Shown here piece after piece: positions 10,906 through 22,459 of a stretch of DNA of 64,000 bases (within the stretch, counting starts at the first letter, position 1; every line of letters begins with the position of its first letter). The notes below the pieces were generated by a model. The model was not told the origin of the DNA, did not search any database, and saw nothing but the letters and a program-made list of their open reading frames with translations. Source of the stretch: Byssochlamys sp. IMV 00236 (taxonomy: Eukaryota > Ascomycota > Eurotiomycetes > Eurotiales > Thermoascaceae); NCBI GenBank assembly GCA_001931875.2, contig MSJH02000765.1, forward strand, positions 1 through 64,000. Direction: 5' to 3'. The position numbers and the translations under genes were made by a program.

Positions 10906-12334
10906 CTTGTCTATAGACTTTTCGAGGATCTATACAACAAAGAAATGATGACTGCTAATAGTAAGAAAAGAATCTTATTGAAGAAACTGGTACTGTTGAC
11001 AGGAAACGGTCCTTGCTAGGTATTTAACCCCCTACGCTTTGTTATCGTCATGGTGGCCAACCGACCAACCACATTGTCGTAAATTGTAAAAGGACCAGTC
11101 TTGTCTATCTTCTTCATGACCCCGGTGGCCGGTCTCTTTGCACGATGAATCGTCTGATGTCTGATCACCGCCAAGCCTGGGGATATTCTGATGTATGTCG
11201 TGCATCTCCGCGGAGTTGCAGTGCGCTACCGCGGAGATGTCTACTCCAAACCGTGCGGGATGGGATCAAATTTGTCGGCTTCCACTTGTTGCCCGATCCC
11301 GACCGGCAGCTCCGCGCTTTTCCCGACCTCTGGGTGGCACTAACAATATAACTCTCTCGACTTTGACACATCAAATAGCTGTTCTGGGGAAAGACTGAGG
11401 CGTAGACGCCCGCTTTTCCTCCCGAACCCGCGGTTGTCCTGTCACGCGGCGTTGGTGCCTTTTTTCCTCCCGAGCGCTCTGGACCAGAACTCGCCAATAT
11501 TGTCCCTGACGATGGCGATCGCCGAAGGAATAAATCGGAATGCAGTTGTCTTAATAATGCACCGATCGTGTGATAGTCCATATTGGCGTGGGAAGGAGAT
11601 GTGAGGAAGTAACTCGAAGCACATCGACCTCCGAGAAATAATCGTGTAGACAGGCAAAGGACATTATTATTGAGGTATGTCTGCTATTCTCTGATTCTAT
11701 ACCTGTAAATGAACATTTGTCTTATCCAGGCTTAACGAAAGAAATAGCCGCGCATCGTGATTGACTGGTAGATTCGGGGATTGTAATCATTTTTGCGTAA
11801 GCCGCCATTGGCCGCGTGAACGGCGTTTCACGGTTAAAAGCTTACAAAAGGTAGAAGAATTAACTAACTATCTGATCAGCGAAGATAGCATTGTGCCCTT
11901 GCCTCGAGAATGTCCATTGCGGGATTGGGAGCGTATATAAAAAGAATGTCATATAACTAAGGAAAGAGGCCCACGCGATAGAAAATTAAAGATAGGATCT
12001 TCGAGAAAAGTGGCCCCTAGCACTATCAGGTTTGAAAATCAAGCAAATCGACAAAGCTCCTTCATGATAGACTTAGACTCATAATATGGTGACCCAAAGA
12101 GGACGAAATCTAGGTCTTTGCATCCGAATTCCTTTGAGCACCAGTTCGGATGTCCCGGAGAGCCTACCCCTTCCAAGGACTTAGAACTCAGCAACAGGGC
12201 TGCATCCCACCCGCCGAGTTTCAAATCTCCAATCCGTCGTTTCCAATATTATACCTTCTAGTTTCGTCCCTCGTTGTAATATTCGCATATACCATCCCTT
12301 CAGCTGGTCATTTCTGTCCCTCACCAAGAATGAG
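10906..12334. other. intergenic; flavohemoglobin promoter side, no other gene seen
   Basis: Small overlapping ORFs (11145-11351, 11165-11581, 11442-11657) show no family signal. The part nearest 10906 should hold the flavohemoglobin promoter. From about 12150 the sequence may include the decayed 5-prime end of the dipeptidase pseudogene, because a hydrophobic 25-residue segment can be read at about 12235-12310. Confidence 0.5.
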
Positions 12335-13480
12335 ATCGACTCCAAGGACTAGGAGGTGCGGGCGCGCCGTATTATTCTGTCAACCACTCCACTGATCGAT
12401 GGTCACAATGACCTCCTACATCTAATGCGAGAGCAGCTCACAAATAAGATATATTTATTTAGTTCCAAAGATGGGGTCTCCAGCCACACAGACATTGCCA
12501 AAGTGACGAAGGGTCTGATGGGAGGGCAGTGACAACAACGCAGGTTGCACCGATTGACGCTGGAATTAAAGATCCAAAAGTATGTGTACTCTTCTTATAC
12601 TCTGCCAGAGCCTTCATATAAATCAAAGCTAAAAGTTCATGCCTTATAGTGGGCAGTTCGGGTCATTCACAGCAGATTGGCTTAGTGAAGCGCTCCGTGG
12701 CTGAGTATTCAGACATGTTCTAACTATGCACGATACTAAGCTGCGCTTGATCCGCATTCAAGACTGGAAAGGTTGCTATTATGACGGGTATCGAGAGTGG
12801 TGGCCAGACAGGAAATTCGTGGGGCGCTATCCGATTAATGTTCGACATGGGAGCTTGTGATAACCTTGACTATAATAGGACAGTGTCTCCATACAGCCTG
12901 GAATACAGTAAATGCAGGGAAAGAAAATAAGAGTCTGACAAAATTAGGGTGGAATATGTACAAGACATGAACAGACTCTGGATGTTGTTGTCTTGCTCAT
13001 GTCCCCCATAACATAATGTGGGATGTGCTAGACTTCATGCGCCTGTCATATTCTCGCATCCTGGGCATATAGTGTGGAGATACACCTGAAACAACCCCCA
13101 GATGCCGTTTTGAGAAGCATGAAGGGAAACAGGGGCATCGTCCTGGTGCCCTTTTTGACTCTGTTCTTCAGCATGGAACCTCCAGTAATGCTACCGTCGA
13201 AGATGTGGTTGGTCATACCACGCGAACTGCAGAATTGGCAGGCTGGGAACATGTGGAGATATCTAGGCTCTATTTGGATGCATAGGTGTTCCGAGGTCTG
13301 TTTCAAGCCTATCGTATTCTCCCGTGTGGAGTTTAGAAGTTAATCAGCATCTTACGATATACCAGCTATCTCCCCTGCCTTTCCGGCAGCTATTATTAGG
13401 CAACAGAATATACCCTCAAACAAACAAGCAAGATGCAACCATTTGCTGGAACCTTTTCAGCACAACTATACATCAACTGC
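12335..13480 (+). pseudogene. Decayed membrane dipeptidase (peptidase family M19)
   Basis: A zinc dipeptidase that has lost its reading frame. Piecewise translation on the plus strand recovers family blocks in the correct order. At about 12366-12440 is ILSTTPLIDGHNDLL with the metal-binding H-x-D, then SSHTDIAKVTKGLMGGQ, which runs into a stop where GGQFW is expected. At about 12754-12830 is AFKTGKVAIMTGIESGGQTGNSWGAIRLMF. At about 12970-13060 are MNRLWML and then HAPVIFSHPGH in another frame. At about 13080-13160 is PDAVLRSMKGNRGIVLVPF and at about 13235-13270 AGWEHVEISRLYLDA. Stops and frame changes separate them. The left limit may extend to about 12150 (membrane segment) and the right limit is approximate. 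No intact copy is in the window. Confidence 0.85.
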
Positions 13481-13708
13481 AGACATCTTTCATTTGTCAA
13501 TTGGTCCCCTTTTACATCTCCAATTTTGACGAATGGTAACACCTTTGCGTCCTTGAGCTGATCTGTAACCTGCGTTCCCTTCCCGCTCTTTGCTTCAATC
13601 CCTTACCTACGTATCCAACACAAGACGAGGAAGACGAACATATCCAACAACGCATTTAAATGCAATTAAGCCAAAATCCAACGAATCCACAAATAAATAA
13701 GCTACAGA

Positions 13709-15405
13709 ATGTCAACCAAGACCCAATCGCTTCGGGAGAAGGTTCTATCCCGCGGAGAGATTGAACAGCTGATAGCAGACGGCCACCAGATTGTCATTTT
13801 CGACAGAAAGGTCTTAAAGGTTGACGCATGGCTGCAATACCACCCGGGTGGTGACAAGGCGATTTTGCATATGGTGGGCAAAGATGCCACAGATGAGATC
13901 ACAATGTATAGCAAGCATACTCCCTTTGTGTTATTCCATCCTGTGCACTGGAGCTCATTGTAGAGGCTGACGGTTTCCAATGGGATAGGTTCCATTCTGA
14001 TAGTGCTGTTCACATGATGCAGAGATATCAGATAGGGAGGGTTGAAGAACTATGGGTGAATTTCGTTCCTCCGATACAAGGGGGGACCTTTCGACGTCGT
14101 GTGGAAGAAAAGTGTGAGAGTGAGGTGTTGAAGATGAAAAACGAGACTGTCCAAGACGGGAATACGATATCTCGACCCCAGATGATCACGTCGAACGGTA
14201 TCAAAGCCGATGCGAAGTCTCTACCGAAGACCAGCTTTCTTGATATCCGCACAAAACAAGAGATCGATCTCGACCTCTCAAGGTATCCGTCTGTTGACCC
14301 TGCAAAGCAAGATGAGGTCGTACGCAAATTCCACAAATTACACGAACGGGTTATATCGGAGGGTTTATACGATTGTTCATACCGGGCCTACGCCATTGAA
14401 ACATGTCGATATGTCCTCGTCGCTCTTCTCTTCGTACTATTTCTCCGACTAGGCTGGTACAACACCAGCGCCATTTTTCTGGGTATGCTATGGCACCTGC
14501 TGGTATTTACAGTACACGATGCAGCGCATCTGGCCATCACACATGACTACACGACAGACTCTCTCATTGCATTTACCATTGCAAGCTTCATCGGTGGGCT
14601 CAGCGCTAGCTGGTGGAAGCGAAACCACAATATCCATCATGTCGTGACGAATGCGCCAGAACATGACCCCGATATCGAGCACATTCCATTCTTTGCCATC
14701 TCTCATCGCTTCTTCACATCTCTTCGAAGCACATTCTACGAACGTGTCATGACCTATGACGCTGCCGCGAGGGTACTAATCCGGGTCCAGCATTGGATGT
14801 ATTATCCTATCTTACTATTCGGACGCTTTAATCTCTATCGACTCAGTTGGGAACATCTATTAAGAGGGCTGGGTCCTAGGAAAGGTATCGCGTGGTGGCA
14901 TCGCTGGTACGAGATGGTAGGGCAAATCTTCTTCTGGGCTTGGTTTGGATACGGCATCCTATACAAATCGATTCCAACAATGTGGGATCGCTTTACATTC
15001 CTGATGGTCAGTCATATGGTCACCATGCCCTTGCATGTCTTGTTCACTGTCAGCCATTTCGCCATGAGCACCGCCGACCTGGGTGCTAGCGAGTCATTTC
15101 CCCAGAAGATGTTACGGACAACCATGGATGTTGATTGTCCGGAGTGGCTGAACTTCTGGTACGGTGGATTGCAGTTCCAAGTTATACACCATTTGTTCCC
15201 ACGAATGCCACGGCATAACCTGGCCCGGGCGCAAAAGTTCGTCCTGGAGTATTGTGAAGACGTTGGGATTCCGTATGCATTTTATGGGATCCTGGATAGT
15301 AATAAGCATGTGCTGAGCAAGTTGGGAGACATAGCAAAGCAGGCAACGATTCTTGCGGAGTGCCAGAAAGCTGCTGCGGAGGATATACTCAAGGCTCATT
15401 ATTGA
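13709..15405 (+). CDS. Cytochrome b5-fused desaturase, Delta8-sphingolipid type
   Basis: Introduces a double bond in the long-chain base of sphingolipids (or a front-end position of an acyl chain) in the ER, with electrons from its own cytochrome b5. Exons 13709-13905 and 13989-15405 give 537 residues. The cytochrome b5 domain (about 10-90) has the heme motif YHPGGDKAI and, just after the splice, the second axial His in FHSDSA. Desaturase His boxes are HDAAH, HNIHH and QVIHH, the last with Gln replacing the first His as in front-end and Delta8 desaturases. The intron is set by continuity of DATDEITM-FHSDSAVHMMQRYQIGR. Its next neighbour is a Delta12-type desaturase in the same orientation. 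The family is clear; regiochemistry is inferred from similarity to fungal Delta8-sphingolipid desaturases. Confidence 0.88.
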
Positions 15406-16016
15406 GGCGATCTAAGTCTTATCACTCAGGGGTTGTGTAGGTGTCAGACCGTGATAGGTTCTATCCTGCCACCACGCCATACTGGACAGTATATACATGA
15501 CAAGCAAAATAGGTACATACTCTTTCCTAGAAAATCGACGAGTGCAATAATTAATCGTTGTCTTATAGATCAAGAAATCGGCAAAAAAACCTGTCTCTCG
15601 CAGGTAAGTAACTAGTCTGCCAAGACCATGTAACTCTATCGTACATATTCTGCAGGGGCAGCACCTGACCTCAGATCCCCCAGCCTCAGGCTGTGCTGTG
15701 GCTGCTATCCTTAAACTAACTCAACATCATGTAGTTACTTGAGGTACTTTGGTCCTCCGCAACAACGAACACAGAGTTCGGAGGCTTCAATGGCACTGAA
15801 TTTTTTAGCCTAGCCAAGGGGCAAGGGGCACCGTCCCCTTCGCCTAGCTGTCCCAAAGGATGCTAGCGTCTAACACCGAAAAGATCTCCTCAGGAGGCCT
15901 CTACGTGTTATTAGTTATTTTGCTGCACGTTAAGCACCTTCTGTAATAATCGTGCATTCTAGAAGGTTGCTGCAACAGTCATCTACTAGCCCTAATTCCC
16001 ATCTCATCCAGATCCG
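15406..16016. other. intergenic between the two desaturases
   Basis: About 610 bp. It holds the 3-prime region of the first desaturase and the promoter of the second. I see no extra gene; the ORF at 15433-15615 has no family and the long minus ORF at 15930-16436 is the antisense shadow of the second desaturase. Confidence 0.6.
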
Positions 16017-17289
16017 ATGTCGAAACATCGGAACACCGAGCTTTCTAGCCGGGTGACAACCACCCAAGAATTCCCCGATATCCAGACAATTCGCAATGCA
16101 ATTCCTTCCCACTGCTTCCAGCCTTCGACATGGCTTTCGATGGGCTATGTCCTGCGCGACGTCACTATGGCTGCAGTCCTCGGATGGGCAGCCTTGACAT
16201 ACATACCACAAATTCCTAACGCCCTTCTGCGCGGCGTCGCCTGGATGGCCTATGGCTACGCTCAGGGGCTGGTGTGTACTGGCATCTGGATTTTGGCCCA
16301 CGAGGCTGGACACGGTGCGTTTTCGGTGCACCGGCGGTTCAATGATTTCGTCGGCTGGGTGCTTCACTCGAGCCTCCTCGTACCATACTTCTCGTGGAAG
16401 TTCTCGCACCATCGTCACCACCGGTTTACCGGACACATGGAGAAGGACATGGCCTTTGTGCCCCAGACGAAGGATGCGCAGGGGCGTCCAGGCCTGAAAA
16501 CCTTATACCTCGACCCGGAGATGTTCGAGGACGCGCCAATTGTACAGCTTGTACAGCTTCTTGGCCATCAGTTGTTCGGATGGCAATTGTACCTGTTCTT
16601 CAATGTTTCTGCGGGTGTCAAAAGCAAGCAGCGGGAGGAACCCAATTGGTGGCGGATGAGCCACTTCGAGCCGAGGAGCGCTGTATTCCGACTCAACGAG
16701 GCTGTATATATTGCGCTGTCGGACCTTGGTATTGGATTGACGTTGACTGCGCTCTACTTCGCATCCACTGCGATCGGATGGCCTGCCGTGTTCCTCCTAT
16801 ATATTGTTCCCTATTTCTGGGTTCATCATTGGCTTGGTATTGTTTCTCCCCGCCCTTCGATTCTGCGGCCAGCCATACTAACGTGCTTTAGTTGCAATTA
16901 CATACCTACACCACACCCACCCCGATGTTCATCACTATACTCCCGAGGGCTGGACTTTTGTCAAGGGCGCTTTGGCAACCGTGGACAGAGACTTTGGCTG
17001 GGTTGGACGTTCTCTGTTCCACGGAATCATTGATACCCACGTGGTTCACCACCTTTTCCCGTAAGTTTCTCAGAAAAATAAGATAGAAGCCGGTTTACTA
17101 AAAATCTTTGTTAGGCGTATTCCCTTCTACAAGGCTGAAGAGGCAACGGAGGCCATTAAGCCTCTCCTTGGAGACCTATACCACTGTGAGCAGAGCTCTT
17201 TTATCGGCCAGTTGTGGTCGACTTTTACGACATGCAGATATGTTGAGAATGACCCCAAGGTGCCTGGCGCTATGCGCTGGGTCGAGTAA
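16017..17289 (+). CDS. Delta12-type fatty acid desaturase, divergent short form
   Basis: Membrane desaturase of the FAD2 family, expected to act on oleoyl chains in the ER. Exons 16017-16836, 16892-17060 and 17115-17289 give 387 residues, clearly shorter at the N-terminus than the roughly 450-480 of fungal oleate desaturases. The three His boxes are HEAGH, HHRHH and HVVHH, so all ligand positions are present. Two neighbourhoods differ from the usual fungal Delta12 form: HECGH is HEAGH, and the second box is [11 protein letters not shown]. Acetylenases and other modified FAD2 enzymes are often marked by changes next to these boxes, so the product need not be linoleate. Splices are set by the joins [14 protein letters not shown] and [15 protein letters not shown]. 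It probably is a paralogue, not the housekeeping enzyme. Confidence 0.85.
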
Positions 17290-17806
17290 ACTTTGACGGG
17301 CAAGCACTTTTTCTTTCTTGCAGATAGTGGCGATGTTGTCAACATATAGAGATATAGACAGAGACAGAGAGAGAGAGTATGGGCATAGAGAGGCCACTGG
17401 GTAGATTGGATGTAGATAGAGATTTATTAGACGAGATAGAACTGTACGATAGTAGATATTTAGTCAAGAATAGATTATAGATGCTCTTAAGTCATCCCAA
17501 CATCCCATCCTGTCTTTATCGGCACCGGAAGCCGTAGCCGGACTGTGGGCGCAAATCGGCGGGTTCTGGTTGGCGGCGGCGAAGCGGTGAGCCCGATGAC
17601 TCGATCCGATCTTCGCTCCGGCCGAGCCAGAAAAAGCCTGCCGCCCCTCGCCTTCTTTCGTTCTCTTTCTTCCTTTCTTCTCACGTCTGACTTCATAGCC
17701 ATCTTCCATTTACCAAACCCTGCCACCGGCCTTCTCGATACCAACGTTGTATCGATCAATTATACACCCATCTAATACTGACGGCAAGAAAAGTAAAACC
17801 GCGCTT
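17290..17806. other. intergenic; cpa1 promoter
   Basis: About 520 bp upstream of the attenuator uORF. A CT-rich stretch (17640-17700) suggests the transcription start area. A near-match to the Gcn4/CpcA site (TGACTC followed by G instead of A) is at 17597-17602. No other gene seen. Confidence 0.5.
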
Positions 17807-18043
17807 ATGCGTGTGATTGTTTCCATCTTCACCTCCCAGGTAAGTCTTTTTTTTCTCTCCCGCGGACGGCCTTTCCTCGGGGGGCACGCCACATACCACA
17901 CGGGGGCACTCAGCAGAAGCTAATATTTCTTCTCTCAATAGGACTACATCTCGGGTATGCTAGTGTGAAGCATTGTCGAATTTGGGCTGCATACTGACTG
18001 ACCTGCCATTCTAGATCACCTCTGGAAAGCCAACATAAACTGA
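17807..18043 (+). CDS. Arginine attenuator peptide uORF of cpa1 (spliced, 24 aa)
   Basis: Regulatory leader peptide. When arginine is high the nascent peptide stalls the ribosome at the uORF stop and blocks reinitiation or scanning to the main ORF, and triggers decay of the mRNA (known for Neurospora arg-2 and yeast CPA1). Three exons, 17807-17839, 17942-17954 and 18015-18043, join to 24 codons plus stop. The peptide reads MRVIVSIFTSQ, DYIS, DHLWKANIN. It carries the conserved core FTSQDY-x-SDHLWKA, with Asp at position 12, the residue essential for arginine-specific stalling in Neurospora. Donors are GTAAGT and GTATGC and acceptors ATAG and CTAG. The stop is 50 nt upstream of the Cpa1 ATG. 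If either intron were retained, the core peptide would be lost. Confidence 0.95.
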
Positions 18044-18092
18044 GCCATAGTCGAACAAGACACGAAGCCCTACTCACACGAAACAAGAAAGA

Positions 18093-19484
18093 ATGTTTGC
18101 TCGACTATTCACCACCGCCCCCATCAGGGCCAGTACTATGGCCTCGATGAAGGCACCCACCCTTCAGGCTCGATTTATGGCCACTGTCGACCGTAAGATC
18201 CCCACGCCTTCCGTGAGACGAACGCCCGTGTCACACGACCGCGCGACGTTCACGATCCGAGATGGTCCCGTATTCCACGGCAAGTCCTTTGGAGCCAAGT
18301 CCAACATCTCTGGTGAAGCCGTCTTCACCACCTCCCTGGTGGGATACCCCGAGTCTCTGACCGACCCTTCCTACCGTGGCCAGATTCTGGTCTTCACCCA
18401 GCCATTGATTGGCAACTACGGAGTCCCCTCCGCTGAGAAAGACCCCAATGGACTCCTCAAGTACTTCGAGTCCCCCAACCTCCAGGCGGCTGGTGTCGTT
18501 GTCGCCGACGTTGCGGAGCAGTACAGTCACTGGACCGCTGTCGAGAGTCTTGGTGAGTGGTGCGCCCGTGAGGGTGTTCCTGCCATCTCTGGTGTTGACA
18601 CCCGTGCCATTGTCACCTACCTCCGTGAGCAGGGTTCCTCTCTGGCCCGTATCACCGTTGGTGAGGAGTACGATGCCGACGAGGACGAGGCTTTCATCGA
18701 CCCTGAGCAGATCAACCTGGTCCGCCAGGTCAGCACCAAAGCTCCGTTCCACGTCAGCGCTGCTGACCCCCAGTGCCATGTCGCTGTGATTGACTGCGGT
18801 GTGAAGGAGAACATCCTCCGTAGCCTGGTCAACCGTGGTGCCAGCATCACTGTCTTCCCGTACGACTACCCAATCCACAAGGTGGCCCACCACTTCGACG
18901 GAGTGTTCATCTCCAACGGCCCTGGTGACCCTACCCACTGCCAGGAGACCGTCTACCACCTCCGCAAGCTCATGGAGAGCTCTCAGGTCCCTATCATGGG
19001 TATCTGTCTCGGCCACCAGCTCCTGGCTCTGGCTTCCGGTGCCCGCACCATCAAGCTGAAGTACGGAAACCGTGCTCACAACATTCCCGCTCTGGACTTG
19101 ACCACTGGCCGCTGCCACATCACCTCCCAGAACCACGGTTATGCTGTTGATGCTAGCACCCTGCCGAGTGACTGGAAGCCATACTTCGTTAACCTCAACG
19201 ACGGTTCCAACGAAGGTATGATCCACAAGTCGCGTCCTATTTTCAGCACCCAGTTCCACCCTGAGGCTAAGGGTGGTCCCCTTGACTCCTCCTACCTCTT
19301 TGACATCTACCTTGAGAGCGTACAGAAGTACAAGAACAGCCAGGCCGTCTTCCAGCCGATGCGGGACAGCCGTCCCAGCCCTCTGCTGGTTGACCTCCTG
19401 GCCAAGGAGCGTGTTGGTGTGCAGCCCACCACTGGCATGCAGAACCAACTGGCCGCCGCTGCGGCTGCTGCCACCGCTGCCTAA
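18093..19484 (+). CDS. cpa1: Carbamoyl-phosphate synthase, arginine-specific, small (glutaminase) subunit
   Basis: Hydrolyses glutamine and channels ammonia to the large subunit to make carbamoyl phosphate for arginine synthesis. Single exon, 463 residues. The first 30 or so residues are rich in Arg, Ser, Thr and Ala without acidic residues, a mitochondrial targeting peptide; it keeps the standard [24 protein letters not shown] start of the CPSase small domain. The class I glutaminase domain has [20 protein letters not shown], the nucleophile Cys at about 305 in GICLGHQ, and the His-Glu of FHPEAKGG. The C-terminus ends in an Ala-rich tail. The coding region shows strong C-ending codon preference, which produces long empty ORFs on the opposite strand. 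Regulation is by the spliced arginine attenuator peptide just upstream. Confidence 0.97.
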   Translation: MFARLFTTAPIRASTMASMKAPTLQARFMATVDRKIPTPSVRRTPVSHDRATFTIRDGPVFHGKSFGAKSNISGEAVFTTSLVGYPESLTDPSYRGQILVFTQPLIGNYGVPSAEKDPNGLLKYFESPNLQAAGVVVADVAEQYSHWTAVESLGEWCAREGVPAISGVDTRAIVTYLREQGSSLARITVGEEYDADEDEAFIDPEQINLVRQVSTKAPFHVSAADPQCHVAVIDCGVKENILRSLVNRGASITVFPYDYPIHKVAHHFDGVFISNGPGDPTHCQETVYHLRKLMESSQVPIMGICLGHQLLALASGARTIKLKYGNRAHNIPALDLTTGRCHITSQNHGYAVDASTLPSDWKPYFVNLNDGSNEGMIHKSRPIFSTQFHPEAKGGPLDSSYLFDIYLESVQKYKNSQAVFQPMRDSRPSPLLVDLLAKERVGVQPTTGMQNQLAAAAAAATAA

Positions 19485-20067
19485 TCTGTTATCTGTAGTT
19501 TGTTCTCTTGGAGTCTTGGCTTTATAGGAAGGAGGATCGGGTTCTCGTTTCTGATCTTATGTTTTCGCGACGTATGCATGTGGATATAAATTGAATGAAC
19601 ATTAATTCTTCATAATACCTCCTTTTCTTGTAGTATTGACTAGTAATGCCGTAGCGCCTTGGATCAGACCATCCTCATACGAGCGACGTAGTCGAGTATC
19701 GTTTATGCGCATCAATTTTCCAAAGATGAGTAAATAAATTATGTCAACCTTGCAGACTTCGTTGAGTTCTACTCAGTGCGTAAAAATTGGATAGCATTGT
19801 ATGCGGGCAACTTCCATTCCACGTCACGTGCACTCGACCTCCGGCTTCAAAAGGCTTGGCGCCGCTCGCTTTCATGAATTTGATATTCGGCAATGTCCTG
19901 TTCACGACGCTCATAGAACCGGAGGAATATTTCTCGCCCCTTGGTATTGATTTTGTATTCGTGTTTATCTTGTTCAGCAGAATCCCTGAAGACCTTTACA
20001 TACCTCCAGGGTGGTCCGCTTTCTTTAGTAATTTGATCGCGGGGTTTCTTCTCCAACTACCGCCAAA
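19485..20067. other. intergenic between cpa1 and DRG1
   Basis: About 580 bp. It contains the 3-prime end of cpa1 and the promoter and leader of the GTPase gene. Overlapping ORFs on both strands near 19787-20074 have no recognisable family. Confidence 0.55.
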
Positions 20068-21814
20068 ATGGTGAACATCACAGAGAAGATCAAAGAGTGA
20101 GAGATGATTCGCCATGATCAAGGGGTATTTATGCATGATCTGACTCGGGGTTCTATGTAGGATCGAAGATGAGATGCGGAGGACGCAGAGTAAGATCTTT
20201 CGAATATCCTCTTTCTTTTCTTTTTCTCTGAATGGACCCCGCTAATTAATGAGTTTAAACAGAGAACAAGGCGACAGGTGGGATATTACTGTTTCTTGAA
20301 GGTTTATTCTAAAAGAAAACATTTATTGACTCATTCATGTCAGAATATCACCTTGGTCTTCTGAAAGGGTGAGTAGATACATTCCTTCTCTGCACCATTA
20401 TCATTGGTCACTGACTTAAACCCCGCCGTATAGCAAACTCGCCAGATTAAGAGCCCAACTACTGGAACCCACCGGTGGTGCAGGCTCTGGTGGCGGTGCA
20501 GGATTCGATGTCAGCAAGAGTGGTGATGCACGTGTGGCACTTGTTGGTTTCCCGTCCGTGGGAAAGTCAACGTTCTTGTCCAAGATCACCAAGACGAAGA
20601 GTGAAGTTGCTGCTTACTCGTTTACGACGCTCACAGCTATTCCCGGCGTGTTGGAGTATGGCGGTGCTGAGATTCAGATTCTTGATCTTCCGGGTATCAT
20701 CGAGGGTGCTGCTGAGGGTAAGGGACGAGGAAGACAGGTCATTTCTGCGGCGAAAGTACGTAGGCGTCTTCTGTATGAAATGATTGGGGTCTCTGAGGCT
20801 GATCTGTCGGGTTCTAGACAAGCGATCTGATCATGATGGTCCTGGATGCTACGAAACGAGCTGAGCAGCGCGCCCTGTTGGAAGCGGAGTTAGAAGCTGT
20901 CGGAATTCGACTCAATCGGGAACCTCCGTATGTTGGAGTCCATGCTCTCCTCATTTTCTGGCATCATCTACATTCGATCATGAATGACTAACGTCGATCA
21001 GGAATATCTACCTAAAGCCCAAGAAAGCCGGTGGCATGAAGATCACTTTCCAGACGCCACCGAAGAACATCGATGAAAAGATGATCTCCAACATTCTTCG
21101 AGATTACAAACTTCTCAACTGCGAAGTGTTGATTAGAGATGAAGACGGTATGATCAATAATCAATATCTCCACCTCCTGCGTTTCACCTGTCTCTGGCAA
21201 ATCGCTAATTTCTATCCTCACGCTATAGCTACCGTCGATGACCTTATCGATGTAATCATGAAGGATCACAGGAAATACATTAAATGGTACGCAAGATACT
21301 TTCCCACCTGATAAAAAATGATAAACAGCGAACATCCGCACTAACATCTAGCAGTCTCTACGTATACAACAAAATCGACAGTGTGAGCATCGACTTTCTC
21401 GACAAACTCGCTCGCGAACCACACACGATCGTAATGAGCTGTGAGCTCGATCTCGGAATCGACGACGTCGTCGAGCGCGTCTGGAAAGAGCTACGACTAA
21501 TCCGAATATACACGAAGCGGTAGGCAACTTCTTTCCCCCTTTTCCCCCTCCAAATTCGAATCTCAAACAAACGAAGAAAGAGACTAACCACAAAATCACC
21601 GTATAGAAAAGGAGTCGACCCCGATTTCAACGAAGCGCTCATTGTGCGCAGCAACTCTACCATCGAAGACGTGTGCGACCACATTCACCGCACACTAAAG
21701 GAGACATTCAAGTACGCTCTGGTATGGGGCGCTAGCGCAAGACATATCCCGCAGAGAGTTGGATTGGGTCATGTCGTGGCAGATGAGGATGTCGTTTCGA
21801 TAGTTGCCAAATGA
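20068..21814 (+). CDS. rbg1: Developmentally regulated GTP-binding protein, DRG1/Rbg1
   Basis: Ribosome-associated TRAFAC GTPase that, with a Tma46/DFRP1 partner, helps elongating ribosomes at difficult stretches. Ten exons: 20068-20096, 20161-20189, 20263-20277, 20344-20368, 20434-20755, 20818-20927, 21002-21147, 21229-21286, 21355-21519 and 21607-21814, giving 368 residues, the same as animal DRG1. Start [30 protein letters not shown] motifs are GFPSVGKST (P-loop), [19 protein letters not shown] (G3) and NKID (G4). The C-terminal TGS domain includes [26 protein letters not shown] and ends [29 protein letters not shown]. Exon 3 is only 15 nt. At exon 9 two nearby AGs (CTAGCAG) exist; the second gives [10 protein letters not shown]. 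Confidence 0.95.
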
Positions 21815-22459
21815 GAAATGTGTAGATAATGTTATGCGGGTTAATTCGATCCGAGAAATTCTTGTCATCCGTAAAGAGGTATTTTTGACGGTCTAAAGAA
21901 ATCCGTAGATATCAAACGGTTAATACGTCGTCAGTATCCATGCTGGAAGAGTCTCGCTGCCGTAATGCTAGATAATCAATTCTTGTAATTGCAGATCAAG
22001 AGTTGGATCCATGTATATATATATCCCTTTGCGTAGATGGCTACGGAAATACTGATAATTGCTAAAAGGCCCAAACTGCAATGAGGTCCAGGTAATTGAT
22101 AGCCGTACATGTATTTATATAAGGACTAAGCACTGTTACATACATAACTACTATATGTAGTGTACAAAGGACCGGGTATGATCATCCTCTTGGCCACCAC
22201 GCTTCACTTCACATTTAAAAAATCTTAACGACCTTCAAATAAGTCAACCTTCAAACAACTATAAGTTCAGACAAGAATTAATACCCAATCGATTTCCCCA
22301 TCTCGCACAACATAGGCATACATGAACGGCATTCCACAAAATATGCTGCCTCAGGCATTAACTTCCCGCGAATCATTACATAATCCAGATAGCTCTCCAG
22401 ACAATCACGACTTCATCGCAAGTCGCAAATGAGACCGACCAGGTCCCCAAACAGCAAGT
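21815..22459. other. intergenic between DRG1 and Cwc2
   Basis: About 645 bp of AT-rich DNA with a TA repeat at about 22014-22022. No gene or repeat family recognised; it holds the terminator of DRG1 and the promoter of Cwc2. Confidence 0.55.

Noticed and set aside
18231..19448. 405-codon open frame on the minus strand of cpa1
   Set aside because: Antisense shadow. The strong preference for C/G at third positions in cpa1 removes stops on the other strand; the translation is a Val/Gly/Asp-rich sequence with no family.
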